Assembly (NCBI GenBank): GCA_017163975.1
Contig: JAFFSR010000017.1
Location: 992,001 to 1,056,000, forward strand
Direction: 5' to 3'
DNA length: 64,000 nt
From: Anastatus disparis
Lineage: Eukaryota > Arthropoda > Insecta > Hymenoptera > Eupelmidae
In this document: in pieces, positions 1-11,762 of the stretch
How the letters are laid out: each line of letters opens with the position of its first letter
Position numbering within the stretch: the first letter of the stretch is position 1
Notes under the pieces: generated by a model
Told to the model about the DNA's origin: nothing
The model's input: only the letters and a program-made list of their open reading frames with translations
Databases searched by the model: none
Position numbers and translations under genes: made by a program

Positions 1-70
1 TATTTACCTCAATTACATTTTCATTTGTACACGTGTTTGTATTTAAATGAATTGTCATTTATATAAAAAT
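1..70 (+). repeat. Copy of a dispersed 60-bp AT-rich repeat
   Basis: Almost the same sequence, containing ACACGTGT and ATTTAAATGAATTGTCATT, occurs twice more at 14590-14800 in the same orientation. The copy here is cut by the window edge. It is probably part of a dispersed element; no coding is visible. Confidence 0.7.
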
Positions 71-119
71 TAAATGGAAAATGATTATCATGTAAAGTCA
101 TTTTTCAATGACATAATTC

Positions 120-718
120 ATGAAGAATGACGTTTTTTTCCTAAATTCGGAGAAAATGACGTCTTTGAAAGACGTCTTTGGTTGTGTCTGAAATGAGAAC
201 AAAAAAGACGTCATTTTTCCAATGTTTAGAAAAGCTATTTACCAAATAACGTCTTTTTATAATTCCGAAGACTTATTTTATAAATAAAAATTCGTAAGAA
301 AAGACGTCATTTTTATTAAAAAAATATATCTTTAAAATAATAAAAAGACGTCATTTGTTGAATAACTTTTCTTAACATTGGAAAAATGACGTCTTTTTTT
401 TGTTCCAATCTAAGACACGACCAAAGACGTCTTCAAAGACGTCTTAGAAGGACGTCATTATTTTCAACAAGGAAGACGTCATTCGTTTTTAAAAAAGAAT
501 CTTTTTTTTTTAAATTTATGTCTTTTACTATGAGTATTTATTGGAAAAATACGTCTTTGAAATTATTTTACTTATAAAAAAGACGTAATTTGGTTACTAT
601 ATTTCCGGAACATTAAAAAAATGACGTCTTATTTTGTTCCAATCTAAGACACGACCAAAGACGTCTTTAAAGACATCTTTCAAAGACGTACTGGAAAGAC
701 GTCATTATTTTCAACAGG
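120..718. repeat. Cluster of GACGTC palindromes in an inverted/direct repeat
   Basis: About 13 exact GACGTC hexamers occur in roughly 550 bases, mostly as AATGACGTCTTT or its complement. The segment near 155-232 is repeated in inverted orientation near 365-470 and again near 605-712, sharing a TTGGAAAAATGACGTC core and a GACACGACCAAAGACGTC core. This is a repeat element with CRE-like half sites, not a gene; the 63-codon reading frame across it is repeat-derived. Confidence 0.7.
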
Positions 719-1404
719 GTATGTTACACATTTTTGAACCTCTTCAACTATTAAAAAATTACATTTTTTGTCTCTCTTACTCTATCTGATAGCGTTGACC
801 TTAGTGAATTATATAAATCAGAAAGCCTTTCTAATGCAAACTTTCTATTTACAAATTATTTAATCGTCGCAGATTCTATCATTACGTTAAAAAAACATGT
901 AATATAAAGTATTTACCTTATGGTTCAGAAAATAACTAATTCCTAACTTTTTATAATTACAAAAAAATTAAGCAATGGAAATATACATTTATATGATTAT
1001 GTAGTTACTAAATGTATATGTTGCTTAGGGGAAGATTACACGCATTATGTCTGCCTCAGTTACTCTATCTTAACAAATGAAAAATTTTTAACCTCCGTCA
1101 AAGCCAACACGAGACTATCGTTGACATACCAATCATGTACAAGATGGGGAAAAAAGTTAGAGATTTTTTCAAAAAAATCATATCACTATTATATAGATGG
1201 CATTAGTAGCCCAGAATTTGGGTTATCCCGTTTTAACTCACCGTTTTGTCTCAGTTTTCCTATTTCTTGTAAAAATATGTTTATAACATATTCACTAACC
1301 ATTGGTCACTAAATTTAAAGTCAGACTAAAAAGTACATGGAATTTTAAGACAGAAATCAGAAATTTTGAAGTTTTTTATTAGACTACAGGTGGGTTATTA
1401 TAGT
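719..1404. other. AT-rich spacer, nothing recognised
   Basis: No long reading frame, RNA gene or clear repeat is visible. It lies just outside the palindromic element that starts near 1405. Confidence 0.5.
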
Positions 1405-1837
1405 GAAAATGCCTGGTATAAAAATCGACATGTCTTATGTACTATTCCATGGAGATTGGAAAAAAAACTTCCACGCACGAATTTCCAGCCCCCTATCCCC
1501 TGCACATGCGCTGTAAAGTCATACTAAATGTTTTTTCTTTATATATTTATTTTTTTTATGTCCCTTCACATAAAAAACTATTGCAAAAATCATAAAAATG
1601 GATTATTTTATAGAAATCAATCCAAAATTTTTGCTGATCACATAACGTTGAATATGAACCATAAGAGCATTATTTAACATTTGAATTGTTGTTTTTACAC
1701 TCTCGCTCTTGAGGTGCCACTTTTTGAACTCATGCTTTTGATTTATTTTTCTCCAATATTTAAGATATTTATATTAGTTTAAAAAATGCGCCACTCCAAA
1801 TGTACTTTTCTCCAAAAACCGATTTTTTGCACTTTTT

Positions 1838-1941
1838 CACATACTTTGTAGGTTGTGTTATAATCTTACTGTTTAAACACTATTTTCTTCACATACTTTG
1901 TAGGTTGTGTTATAATCTTACTATTTAAATACTATTTTCTT
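1838..1941. repeat. 52-bp tandem duplication
   Basis: Two almost identical 52-bp copies start at 1838 and 1890, each beginning CACATACTTTGTAGGTTGTG. They lie within the left arm of the surrounding palindrome. Confidence 0.85.
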
Positions 1942-2639
1942 CGTGTATTTTTTTCGCTGTTTACCACACTGCTATTAGTTTCAACAAAAAAACGTAAAAG
2001 TGTGCAACCCTGATTCTCGTCAAAAAATTGATATTTTCACGTTTTTTCATATTTAATTTTTAGAAGTTAAGAACTCAAATAACGATTTTCTGTATATTGT
2101 TTCCTGCTTGTCATGTCGGTATCAGTTTCATCGAAGTTTTTAATATGATACGTTCAAAGATTAGAGAACAATCTGATTCCTACAATTCTTTTACGTTACT
2201 ATCAGGTTGTGATATATTCTGAAAGGTTGGAATTGTATTTTACATAATGTTTTCATGTTTTCCATGATTGTTGGGACATAATTATTAAATTAAATTTTTT
2301 ATGTTACAAACAAATAATTTAAACAATCATCATTTCAAGAATAATTAGATTCATGCTACGGAACCCAAGAAACTGTCTGTCTTGCCATACATGCGTAGTA
2401 CATCTTGATACAATTAATGGAAGTAAATGATTTTTTTAAAATTCTATTTAAAAATACTAATTTCTAACTAAGTAGTTGGCAAATAAAGCTATAATATTCA
2501 AACAAACTATTCTCTTATATTAAGAAATATACAGGATGACCCATTTTGAATGCCCCACCCAAATATTTGAAATTGAAAGCATTTCTGAGAAAAACTTTTT
2601 CAACAAAATTTGTAAGGTTTGGAAGAGGTCATCTTTTAG

Positions 2640-3190
2640 TGATTATAACCATGAGCATGACCATGATCATCATGGTCAGCATGGGTCAAGTTAATTTTTT
2701 CATATAGGAACCCCAACTTTGACTCCGGAAATGAAAAGAGCGAAAAATTTTACGTCTAAGTATGTCCTTAACCACGACCATGACCATAATCATGACCATG
2801 ATCATCATGGTCAGCATGGGTCAAGTTAATTTTTTCAAATGGGAACCTCTAACTTTGACTCCAGAAATGAAGAGATCGGAAAATTTTACGTCCAAGTATG
2901 TCCTTTATCATGACCATGACCATGATGGTCAGCATAGGTCAAATCGATTTTTACAAATAAGAACCCCTAAATTTGACCACAGAAATAGTAAGAGCGAAAA
3001 ATTTTACGTCCAAGTATGTCCTTAACCATGATCATGACCATGATCATGATGGTCAGCATTGGTCAAATCGATTTTTTCAAATGGAAACCCGTAATTTTGA
3101 CCCTGGAAATGGAAAAAGTGAAAAATTTTCCGTATAAGTATGTCCTTAACCATGACTATGACCATGATGGTTAGCATGGTTCAAGATGAT
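2640..3190. repeat. Left subterminal repeat array of the mariner-type element
   Basis: About four copies of a roughly 120-bp unit: a run of GACCATGATCATG-like sequence, then GGTCAGCATGGGTCAAG, a TTTTTTCAAAT stretch, and AAAATTTTACGTCCAAGTA. The rows of His-Asp codons that can be read here come from the GACCAT repeat and are not a real protein. Confidence 0.85.
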
Positions 3191-3204
3191 TTTTTAATAT
3201 GGGA

Positions 3205-3415
3205 ATATTAGCTTAACTGATAGAGTCAAGACCAAGAGGATTCCGTCCGATTAAGGCAAGAATCCTAGCCCAGATGGTTAAGGCAAAACCGGGAGGATTC
3301 CGGCCGATTAAGACAAGAATCCTAGCCCAACTGATTAAGGCAAGACCGGGAGGATTTCGTCCGATTAAGGCAAAAAGCCTAGCCCAGCTGGTTAAGGCAA
3401 AACCGTGAGTCTCTT
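3205..3415. repeat. Tandem repeat of about 57 bp
   Basis: Roughly three and a half copies of a unit containing GATTAAGGCAAGAATCCTAG and GGGAGGATTCCG. It is GC-richer than its surroundings and lies between the left subterminal repeats and the 3' end of the transposase gene. Confidence 0.8.
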
Positions 3416-3509
3416 GGCCCAGTTGATAATAACATGACCAATTTTTCTTTTATCTAATTAAATGTTTAAAAATACCGCTATTATTATTAATGCATAGTTC
3501 GACTCTTCT

Positions 3510-4553
3510 TTAAAAGCTTTGGGCAGTAGATAAAAGCACATACTTCGGTATATTTTGGCTAACGTTAATGATTCGATGAATCATATTTCCTCTGGTAGTC
3601 GGAGCTTCATACACAGTATTTCTTAAAAGTCCCCATAGACAGAAATCAGGGCTTGTGAGATCTGGAGATCGGGCGGGCCATTTAATATGATTGTCACCAC
3701 GACCCATACCTATCCACTTATTGTGGTATGTTTGATTTACAAGACCCTGAACTATGTTACTTCTGTGAGCAGGTGCCCCATCATGTTGAACTACATACGA
3801 CCTCTTGATTCAAGATCAAAATTCTCTTATAAATTTGGTAATTCATTAGTCGAAAAATCAAGATAATTATTACCATTAACGGCCTTATGAAAAAAATAGG
3901 TTCCAATTAGGTAACCATTAACGATACCACACCAAACCGTGAGACTCCACCTATTTTGGTGATCGATTGATATACGCCAATGAGGACTGTGAATAGAATA
4001 ATAGTGGCAATTGTGTCGGTTAGGTCCATCTGTGTTATGAAAGCTTGCTTCGTCCGAAAACATGACGTAATGAAAAAATTGTGGATCGTTTTGGAATTCT
4101 TCCCATGCCCATTCGCAAAATCGTAGCCTTCTCTGAAAATCTTGTTCTCTTAACTCTTGATGCAAAGTTATATGGTATGAATGAAACGGATGCAGTTTTA
4201 AAATTCTTCTTACGATCTTTCTTGAAATTCCAGATTGTACAGCAATCTTTCTAGTTAAAAAGAGGCGGTTTAAGTCAACCAGAGCAAGTACTACCAGGAC
4301 TCGAGAGTCATTCCTCTCGATCGTCATAGTTCTTCGACGTTGTCTTGCTCTTGGTGGTGCCTCCCGTTCACGCTGTTTAATTCTACAAATTGTTCTACGG
4401 TCTGGATGATGATTTCTATCAGGGAACCGCTCCTGACATAATCGTGTAGCTGTACGATAATTTATTCTGCATTCTCCCGAAATTAATAGGATATGTACAA
4501 TTTCGCTTCTTGTATAATGAGGTATTTTATTTGTAAACCAATATACAAAGAGT
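3510..4553 (-). pseudogene. Tc1/mariner-superfamily transposase, frameshifted
   Basis: Read from right to left. Open reading runs from a stop near 4553 with no ATG at the usual place. It passes through an N-terminal helix-turn-helix region (EIVHILLISGECRINYRTAT near 4500, then QERFPDRNHHPDRRT), then the catalytic domain with HYVMFSDEASFHNTDGPNRH near 4050 (first Asp in FSDE). A frameshift near 3827 follows, then QHDGAPAHRS in another frame (second Asp) and WPARSPDLTSPDFCLWGLL near 3650 (third catalytic region), ending at 3510. The order and motifs match insect transposases of this superfamily, which cut and paste at TA. The missing start and the frameshift make it inactive. Together the pieces give about 340 codons, a normal length for the family. 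Confidence 0.85.
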
Positions 4554-5299
4554 CAATAAAATGAACGAAAAAAATATTGTGAAGTATTTTCTGGGATAAA
4601 AATAATTGACGTTCTCGTATTACGATGTTATATCGCCGCTGCCAGCGAAAACAATTATAGTATAACATTTACCACAAAAAATGTTTTATTCCTATGACTG
4701 CGTCGGAGATATAATTTCCAGAAAACTGCAAGAAAAAGATGATGATTCAATAATGTATAAAAACAATTATTCTCGCCGCATATATGAAGAACCTAATTTT
4801 TTTCTTATTTAAATTTAAAACTTTTTTTTTTCGCGGTAAATTTTATGGATTAATTTTTTTTGACACTCCGTATTGTACATGTATTGGAATATATTCCAGA
4901 CATTTTTAATTTTGTTCCTAGAGAAAAAATAAATACGAAGTAAAAAAAATTGAAAAAATAGCAGAAAATTGAAACACGCTTAGTGTACCCAATTTTTAGT
5001 CTAATGAACTGAAATATTGAGGAAATTAGTTATTAAGGTAGACAAACGAGTGTGCAAAGTTTGTCATTGAAATAGCGTAAAATTACTAAATATTAGTTAA
5101 TACAAAAATTAACGAGAATAACTTTGCAGCCAATTAACATTTTTGATTCAAGTTTAGATTAACTTTAGTTTATTATCTTTCATTGACGAGATTAATATTA
5201 GGCGCTCCCGATTGAAAATTTGATTAGTACTGGAATGACCTTTAAGGTCAAGGTCATATACGGACGTAGAAGATACCGCTCTTTTTCAGGATCAAAATT

Positions 5300-6060
5300 A
5301 GACTCTCCTATTAGAGGAAATCAACTTGACCCATACTGACCATGATAGTCATGGTAATGGTCTTGGTCAGGGTTATACTTGGACCTAAAATTTTCCACTC
5401 TGGCCATTCCCGGGGTTAAAATTACGGGTTTTTTATTTGAAAAAATCAATTTGACCAATGCTGACCATCATGGTCGTGGTCATGGTCATGGTTAAGGACA
5501 TACTTGAACGTAAAATTTTTCGCTCTCACTATTTCCGTTGTCAAAATTAGGGATTCTTATTTAGAAAAATCAATTTGATCAATGGTGACCATCATGATCA
5601 TGGTCATGGTCATGGTTAGGGACATACTTGGACGTAAAATTTTCCGCTTTATTTATTTCCGGAGTCAAAGTTAAGGGTTCCGATTTGAAAAAATTAACTT
5701 GAACCATGCTGACCATGATGATCATGGTCACGGTCACGGTCATCGTCATGCTTAAGGACATACTTGGATGTAAAATTTTCCGCTTTTACCATTTCCGGGG
5801 TCAAAATTAGGGATTCTTATTTGAAAAACTTGATTTGACCATTGTTGACCATGATGATCATGGTCATGGTCATTGTTATGGTCATAGTCATGGCTATGGA
5901 CATACTTGGACGTAAAATTTTCCGCTCTTTTTATTTCCGGAGTCAAAGTTAGGGGTTACCATTTTAAAAATTAACTTGACCCATGCTGACCATGATGATC
6001 ATGGTCATAGTCATGGTCATGGTCATGGTCATGGTCATAGTCATGTTCACTGAAAGATGA
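5300..6060. repeat. Right subterminal repeat array of the mariner-type element
   Basis: The same unit as at 2640-3190 in the opposite orientation, about six copies. Apparent reading frames on the minus strand (His-Asp rows) are translations of the repeat. Confidence 0.85.
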
Positions 6061-6776
6061 CCCCTCCTAAACGTTACAACTTTTGTCTAAATAGTTTTTG
6101 TCAGAAATGCTTTCTTTTTGAAATATTTGGGTGGGGCATTTAAAATGGGTCACCTTGTATAAAAAATTAGCAAAGTGCTGAAAATTATATCAAAACATTA
6201 TAATAGCATATTTAATCTAGCAGGTAAAAATTGTAGTAAGATGTCATTTTGTATTATTTACTAACAAAGGTAGACGCTTATAAAATAACACTTCCGGATT
6301 TAATTTTTGTAGCCAAACTTGGGTCACTATAAATATGAAATATATGGGAGTTAGTTCTGGCTCCAGCGGCCGGGTCAGCGCAAATCCAACGCTGGTATTT
6401 ATAAGCAAATCCTAATCTTGAGCAATAAAGATTGACAAGTTGCAAAAACAAAATCTAGTTACTATTTTTATTTATCAGAATAAACATTCTGTTCTTTGAA
6501 AGAAAACCTTGAAATTTCGTAAGTTTCGATACAATTTTCAGCACTTTGCCAAGTTTTTATGAATTTCTTTATATAAGAAAATAGTTTTTCTAAATATTAT
6601 TGCATTATTTGCTGACTACTCAGTTAGAAATCAGTATTTTTAAAAAGAATTGAAAAAAAATTATTTACTCTGAATAATTAAATCAAGAAATACTGCGTGC
6701 CCAGACAGAGTTTCTTCAAAAGAGACACCTGAAGAGCAAGGGTATGAAAACAACAATTTAAATCCTGAATAATGCT

Positions 6777-7672
6777 TTGAAGAGCAGCCCGGATTAGCTG
6801 TCCTTGTCTAATTGAGTTATTTGTACTCAAGTATTAAGAGGCGGTCAGAACCATTCGCCGCCTAGTGGCGCTGCAAGTGAGAGAAAAATATAAAATATTT
6901 TTATACAGTGATTTACAATTTACTGAGATAATAATATACTTCTAATATTGTTAATGGTACTAGCTTTATATATGCAGAATAATTATTGATGTTAGTTTCG
7001 TTTGAAAAGTTTAAGATATTGTAAAGCGAAAAATGCTGTGGATGGTAGAGCCGATGTAAGCATATATGTATTTTTCTTTAGTGCGACAGAGAAAGTAATA
7101 CCAAAGAATAATGCATAAATGTAATCATGTTGGCTCTATCTCGCGCCACATTTTTCGTTTTATAACAATATTTTAGACTTTTCAAACAAGATTAGCATCA
7201 ATAATTATTCTACATATTTATTGCTAGTGCCATTGACAACATTAAAAACTATTATTCTCTCAGTAAATTGTAAATCGCTGTTTAGAAAATATTTAATATT
7301 TTTTTCTCACCTAACCACAGCGCCACCAAGCGGCGAATGGTTCCGACGGCCTCTTAATCGTTGTTTATGCAAATTGAAGGTTGAGCGTAATAGATATCAT
7401 CATTATGAATATTCATGCACAAGAAAAAAAATTCTATCGCATTGTTTTTGAGAAAAGTAAGGAACGTAAAATTATTATGAACATAACCTTTTAGTCCAAC
7501 GTTCCTTACTTTTTCCATGATCAATGAGATATGATTTTTTTCGTGTGCATAAATATTCATAATAGTGATATCTATTGCGCTCAAGTTTCGATTTGCAGAT
7601 ACAGTGATATAATACTTCAGTAAATAACAAAATCTCTATTAGACAAGGAAAGCAAATTCAGCCTGCTTTTAA
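6777..7672. mobile_element. TTAA-flanked palindromic element, interrupted by a second one
   Basis: The left end reads TTGAAGAGCAGCC and the right end is the complement of TTAAAAGCAGGC. Both continue into GTCCTTGTCTAAT-like sequence, as do the elements at 8150, 32902, 33422 and 35479. The inner arms fold back over 7365-7600 with a centre near 7485. The left arm is broken by the element at 6834-7357. In the matching region of the host palindrome (near 1660) there is no insert, only CTCTTATGG. Confidence 0.8.
6834..7357. mobile_element. TTAA-flanked palindromic element (nested)
   Basis: TTAA at both ends (6834-6837 and 7354-7357), with inverted termini TTAAGAGGCGGTCAGAACCA and TTAAGAGGCCGTCGGAACCA. 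The arms fold back over the whole 524 bp, with a centre near 7095. There is no reading frame of note. It lies inside the arm of the element at 6777-7672, so it is younger than that element. Confidence 0.9.
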
Positions 7673-8149
7673 GGTTCGTATTTGAGGTTATGTAATCTAC
7701 AAAAAATTTTGATTACTTTTCATACAGTAACTTACCCTTTTGATTTTTTGCAATAGTTTTCCATGTAATGAGGCGTCGAAAAAGAGTAAAGTCAAAAAAA
7801 CACTTATTTTGAGTTCGCTGTGCATGCACAGAGGTAAGGGGGCCAAATATTTGCGTGTGAGAGTTTTTTCCAACCTCCATCGAATAGTACATGACAAGGC
7901 ATTTTGATTATGGCAAACCTTTTATAGCCTTTGAGTAATATTTTAGATAATTTTCATTTTGAAAACAATGATACGTATGAATATAGAGTATATTCTTAGA
8001 ACATTTCAAGTTCATCCAACAGAAACTACTTCATGTTCTTGAAAAATCTAAAATTATAATTTAAAAATTACAGTGATAAAACTAATCTAAAAAAATCAGT
8101 GAATTATATTTTATGAATATCAATTTTTATCAGATAACAAAAGTTAATA

Positions 8150-8536
8150 TTAAGAGGAGGTCACGTATCTCTGTCCTTTTCTAATAAAAAAATTGAGATT
8201 TTTACAGAAACTAATAACTTTAGCAAAAAATGGAGAGAAAGCCGCATCTCGTATCTAAAAAAGCAATATATTCTTTGACCAGAAAGAATTAATTTTATTG
8301 CTTTGTTTTCAAGAAAACCTTGAAAAACTTAAATCATAGAGGTTAGGGTGGACAATTTGGTTTTTCAAGGTTTTCTTGAGAACGAAGCAATAAAATTAAT
8401 TTTTTCTTATCAAAGAAAACATTGCTTTTTTCGATACAAGGTGCGGCTTTCTCGTCATTTTTGCTAAAGTTATTAGTTTTTGTAAAAAATCATTTCTTAG
8501 ATTAGAAAAGGACAGAGATACGCGACCTCCTCTTAA
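8150..8536. mobile_element. TTAA-flanked palindromic element
   Basis: 387 bp with TTAA at each end and inverted termini starting TTAAGAGGAGGTC(A/G)CGTATC, followed by CTGTCCTTTTCTAAT. The arms pair along nearly the whole length, with a short centre (AGAGGTTAGGGTGGACAATT). A second copy with the centre inverted lies at 35479-35867. Confidence 0.95.
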
Positions 8537-8588
8537 GATTCCAAAATTTAATTCAGATAATAAAGTTCTTTATAAACTACATTATATT

Positions 8589-8589
<1 letters not shown>

Positions 8590-8666
<77 letters not shown>

Positions 8667-8690
8667 TATACATATACATATATCTATATG

Positions 8691-8721
<31 letters not shown>

Positions 8722-8740
8722 GTATGTATATATATATATA
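8590..8740. repeat. (TA)n/(CA)n microsatellite
   Basis: A long TA tract with a short CA tract and TATG variants, just upstream of the Helitron-like element. Confidence 0.95.
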
Positions 8741-9170
8741 TCTCTCTATATAATAAAGATATATCGCTCACTACGCCGCCATGTGTATAAGAATTTTATG
8801 TGCCCTCAGTTAGCTGAAATTCAGCTGAAATTTAGCTGAAAGTTAGCTAAAAGTTAGCTGAAATTCAGATAAAATTTAGGTGAAAGTTAGCTGAGAGATA
8901 GCTGAAATTCAGATAAAATTTAGCTGAAAGTTAGCTGAGAGATAGCTGAAATTCAGATAAAATTTAGCTGAAAGTTAGCTAAAAGTTGGCTGAAATTCAG
9001 ATAAAATTCAGCTGAAAGTTAGCTGAGAGATAGCTGAAAGGTAGTTAATTGTTAGCTAATTTAATTAATTGTTATCTAATTTAAGAACGTTCTCTTGGAA
9101 ATTGATATTGATTTGATAATTGATATTGACAATGGGGGTTGGTGAGCGAAGCGAGCAGGGGGAACCCCTA

Positions 9171-9171
<1 letters not shown>
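8741..9171 (+). mobile_element. Small non-autonomous Helitron-like element
   Basis: It begins with TC after an A (TCTCTCTATATAATAAAG) and ends with CTAG before a T. Near the 3' end an inverted repeat GGGGTT...AACCCC flanks GGTGAGCGAAGCGAGCAGG. A TC start, CTRR end, a 3' hairpin and insertion between A and T are the known marks of Helitrons. The inside is a degenerate tandem repeat and no protein is encoded. Assignment is by termini only; flanking TA-rich sequence makes the exact left edge uncertain by a few bases. Confidence 0.6.
8808..9060. repeat. Tandem TTAGCTGAAA-type repeat
   Basis: About twenty copies of a 10-12-bp unit (TTAGCTGAAA, TCAGCTGAAA and variants) with a higher order of about 56 bp. 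Related AGCTCAGTTTAGATAA-like sequence is seen near 35870-35950 and 36342-36420. Confidence 0.85.
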
Positions 9172-9226
<55 letters not shown>

Positions 9227-9228
9227 AT

Positions 9229-10092
9229 GGGTAAAAACGCTGGAATTCAAATATCGAGAGCACTCAAATTTCTGATTTTGCTGAAACTTAAGTATATCAA
9301 AGTATATAGAAAAAGAATAATTCATGAAAAATTAGAGCTCAAATGGACGCCAGGGGCTTGAGTTACATAACCTCAAAGTTTAAAAATCAGCTATTTTTCA
9401 AAGTATTTACAAAAATCGAATCCTCTGCCAAATTTAATCCAACACAGCTCATTTTTTTGTTTTGATCTATACTTTAACTTAACTATTAAGCACTTTTAGT
9501 TTTATGAGGAAGATGCTGTGCTACGACGTAAAATAGAAATATAACTTTTTATTGATTTTATGATTTTTTCAAACATCTGCCAAAATTTGAGTTTTCAATA
9601 TTTTCTGACGTACCACCTTTTAAATTAAAGGTCTCTCTGTGGTCTTTAAATTGCAAGGTAAAACGATTTAAAATATTGGAAAACTGCTGAGTTATGTTAT
9701 TTCAAAGTTACCCTCATTTTCAAAAGTGATCAACTTTGAAGTTGAATTAAAAAAATCCTTAGTTTTTTTTTTATCAAACTTTCGAAGAAGTTAGTGTTCA
9801 TGTAGAAGAAAGTCCCCAAGAAGTTTGGTGGTGTTTTTTTATTTCGTTTTGAAGCTATAACTATTTAAACATCATAAAAATCGAGTTTTCTAAAAATTCA
9901 CAATACGCAACATAGTCCATGCATTAACGCGGAAAACTTCATATAGATCGTATTGTGAGCACCCAAGTGTTATATTAAAAAAGTTGATCTCTAATTAAAA
10001 ATATCTAAAAATGCCATTGAGTACAAATGGAAGGCAACATTAAAGGTGATATGAATTCACCTATACAGATGATGTACAAAGCTCTTTGAAAA
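9229..10092 (+). repeat. Left copy of a 0.86-kb inverted repeat bounding 25 kb
   Basis: It starts GGGTAAAAACGCTGGAATTC next to a (TA)n tract. It is matched by the reverse complement at 32643-34381, which ends GAATTCCAGCGTTTTTACCC, again next to (TA)n. At 9935 this copy has an uninterrupted GCATTAACGCGG where the right copy carries the insertion at 32902-33298. Near 9795 it has no insert where the right copy carries the one at 33422-33809. The 25-kb span may be one palindromic element inflated by insertions. Confidence 0.85.
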
Positions 10093-11143
10093 AGTATTTA
10101 ACTCTCAATGCAAGCTCTCCTTTCATGTGAAATATGTATTTCTGACTGGATAACAATCGAATGAATAAATTTTTGTCTTCCAAATGATCTGTTATATCAT
10201 TCAATCCAATAAATTTATTTAGAATATAAATTCTTTGTAACTACACTACTTTTTTCGTACTGAGTAGTTAGTATACTTTATCTCCAAATTTTTTAAAACA
10301 AAAATGTTTTTATCAACCCTATGTGGGTAACCTGGATCATTAATGGCACAAACCAGATTTTCAGGTCAAATATCTCTGGAAATAAAAATTGTTATGAACA
10401 ATTATGTTCACTATAAATCATTAAATAAACTACCAAACTGTAAGGTCAATGCAAAAATGAGTATTCCAGAGCTTTTTCAGATTTTTTTACCGGAATTTTC
10501 ATAGAAAAAACATCAACAGGACTTTGATGACCCAAGTTACTCTTCGTGTCCCTAAATTTATGGTTACCCACGGAAAATTGAATATTTTTTCATTGTATTA
10601 TAATACCCTTACTCTATTCTGTGGAACTCCCATAACACATAGGCTGGAAGTTATAGTCGTTACTCAGTTTACATGTATCAATTTTACATTCTCTCCTGGT
10701 TTTTTTTTATAAAAGTAAAGTAAAATAGAATGGTGTTTGATACATATAAACTGAGAACTGAGGCCTGAATTCATGGTTGTATCTTAAGGGTGAAATCAGA
10801 TGGTACGGAAAATAGGCGACAGAACGTCACAGAACGTTGATTCCGTATTTTTCGCCACTAATCATGGTAAAAGTCCATGCGATGAAATTGGCCACGGCCA
10901 AGAGAGCGGTGAGAAGGGCATCATTACGAAGATCTGCAGAACAGCAAATTTTGACTCCGCAAAAAATGTTTGAATATTTGGATGAAAATTTTGAAACTAC
11001 AAGGTATGAAATGAACAATCAACGATAAATATTAAATAAATTACACAATAAAATATGAATCTTCTTACATAAGTTCGTCTAGAAGTTTCATTCTTACTTA
11101 GAAAATCGTCAAACATCATTATATCTGATTTTTTCATATGAAC
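10093..11143. other. AT-rich stretch with a small hairpin and one unassigned ORF
   Basis: A hairpin pairs CTCAGTTTACATGTATCAA near 10660 with TTGATACATATAAACTGAG near 10737; a related sequence recurs near 12555. A 63-codon plus-strand ORF (10837-11028, Lys/Arg/Ala-rich, containing KRAVRRASLRRSAEQQ) has a base composition richer in GC than its surroundings but resembles nothing I recognise. It could be a fragment of a gene or a chance ORF. Confidence 0.35.
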
Positions 11144-11762
11144 TAGGAGAGTGTCACATCTCCGGATCACGAAATTGGCTCAAACTTCAGGATAAGTTTG
11201 CAGATGACAAAATATAAAAAAAGCTAAAGTAATAGACACAAACGCTCAATTTTTCCCTAATTACAGGCAATCAAAGAATATCACTAAAAAAGTTACTAGA
11301 TTTTCAAACGCTTATAGCTCTCAAGCATTAATAGCTAGAAGCTTAAGACTTTTTTATGAAAGCTGAGCTCGAATCCTTTCGATGCCCTAGTTGTGGCATA
11401 TCAAAATATTATTATTTTAGCTTTTATTATTTATTACTTCTTTAAAAAGGAAAATCAGATCCAACCTTTTTTACACTATAAAATTGGGAAATATTAATAT
11501 TTTGATATTCCATAACTATTATTTCGAAAGAATTTGAGCACAGCTTTCATTTTAAAAAATGTATAAGTTTCTGGCTATTAATGTTTAAGAGCTATGTGTT
11601 TGAAAATCTAGTAACTTTTTTAGTTATATCCTTTGATTGCCAGTAACTAGGGTAATATTAAGCGTTTGTGGCTATTAATTGAGCTTTTTTCATATTTTGT
11701 CATCTGAAAACTTATCCCAAACTTTGAGCAGAATCCGTGATCCGGAGATGACACACTCTCTA
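11144..11762. mobile_element. TA-flanked palindromic element
   Basis: TA at both ends with inverted termini GGAGAGTGTCACATCTCCGG and GAGAGTGTGTCATCTCCGG. The arms pair along almost the whole 617 bp, with a centre near 11450. It is non-coding, a miniature element of the fold-back kind. Confidence 0.9.

Larger units (their letters stand above)
2530..6159 (-). mobile_element. Tc1/mariner-type DNA transposon, decayed
   Basis: The element is flanked by TA and starts CAGGATGACCCATTTTGAAT. The other end is the reverse complement, starting CAAGGTGACCCATTTTAAAT. The terminal inverted repeats extend about 130 bp at roughly 80% identity. Inside each terminus lies an array of subterminal repeats (2640-3190 and 5300-6060) in opposite orientation. 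The central part carries a broken minus-strand transposase gene (3510-4553). The TA duplication and DDE-type transposase fit the IS630-Tc1-mariner superfamily. It was inserted into the left arm of the palindrome at 1405-7905; the matching right arm near 6575 has no insert. Confidence 0.85.
1405..7905. mobile_element. Palindromic (fold-back) element with two insertions
   Basis: The left arm (about 1405-2529) is the imperfect reverse complement of the right arm (about 6160-7905). Shared blocks include GTACTATTCCATGGAG (near 1440) with its complement near 7880, the segment at 1640-1735 against 6700-6780, and 2290-2525 against 6540-6720. The left arm is interrupted at its inner end by the TA-flanked element at 2530-6159, and the right arm by the TTAA element at 6777-7672. 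Without these inserts the element would be about 2 kb. It codes for nothing recognisable. The outer ends are diffuse, so the limits are approximate and the family is unknown. Confidence 0.7.

Noticed and set aside
2762..3025. ORF rich in His-Asp on the plus strand, and similar minus-strand ORFs at 5579-5946
   Set aside because: They are translations of the GACCAT subterminal repeats of the mariner-type element.
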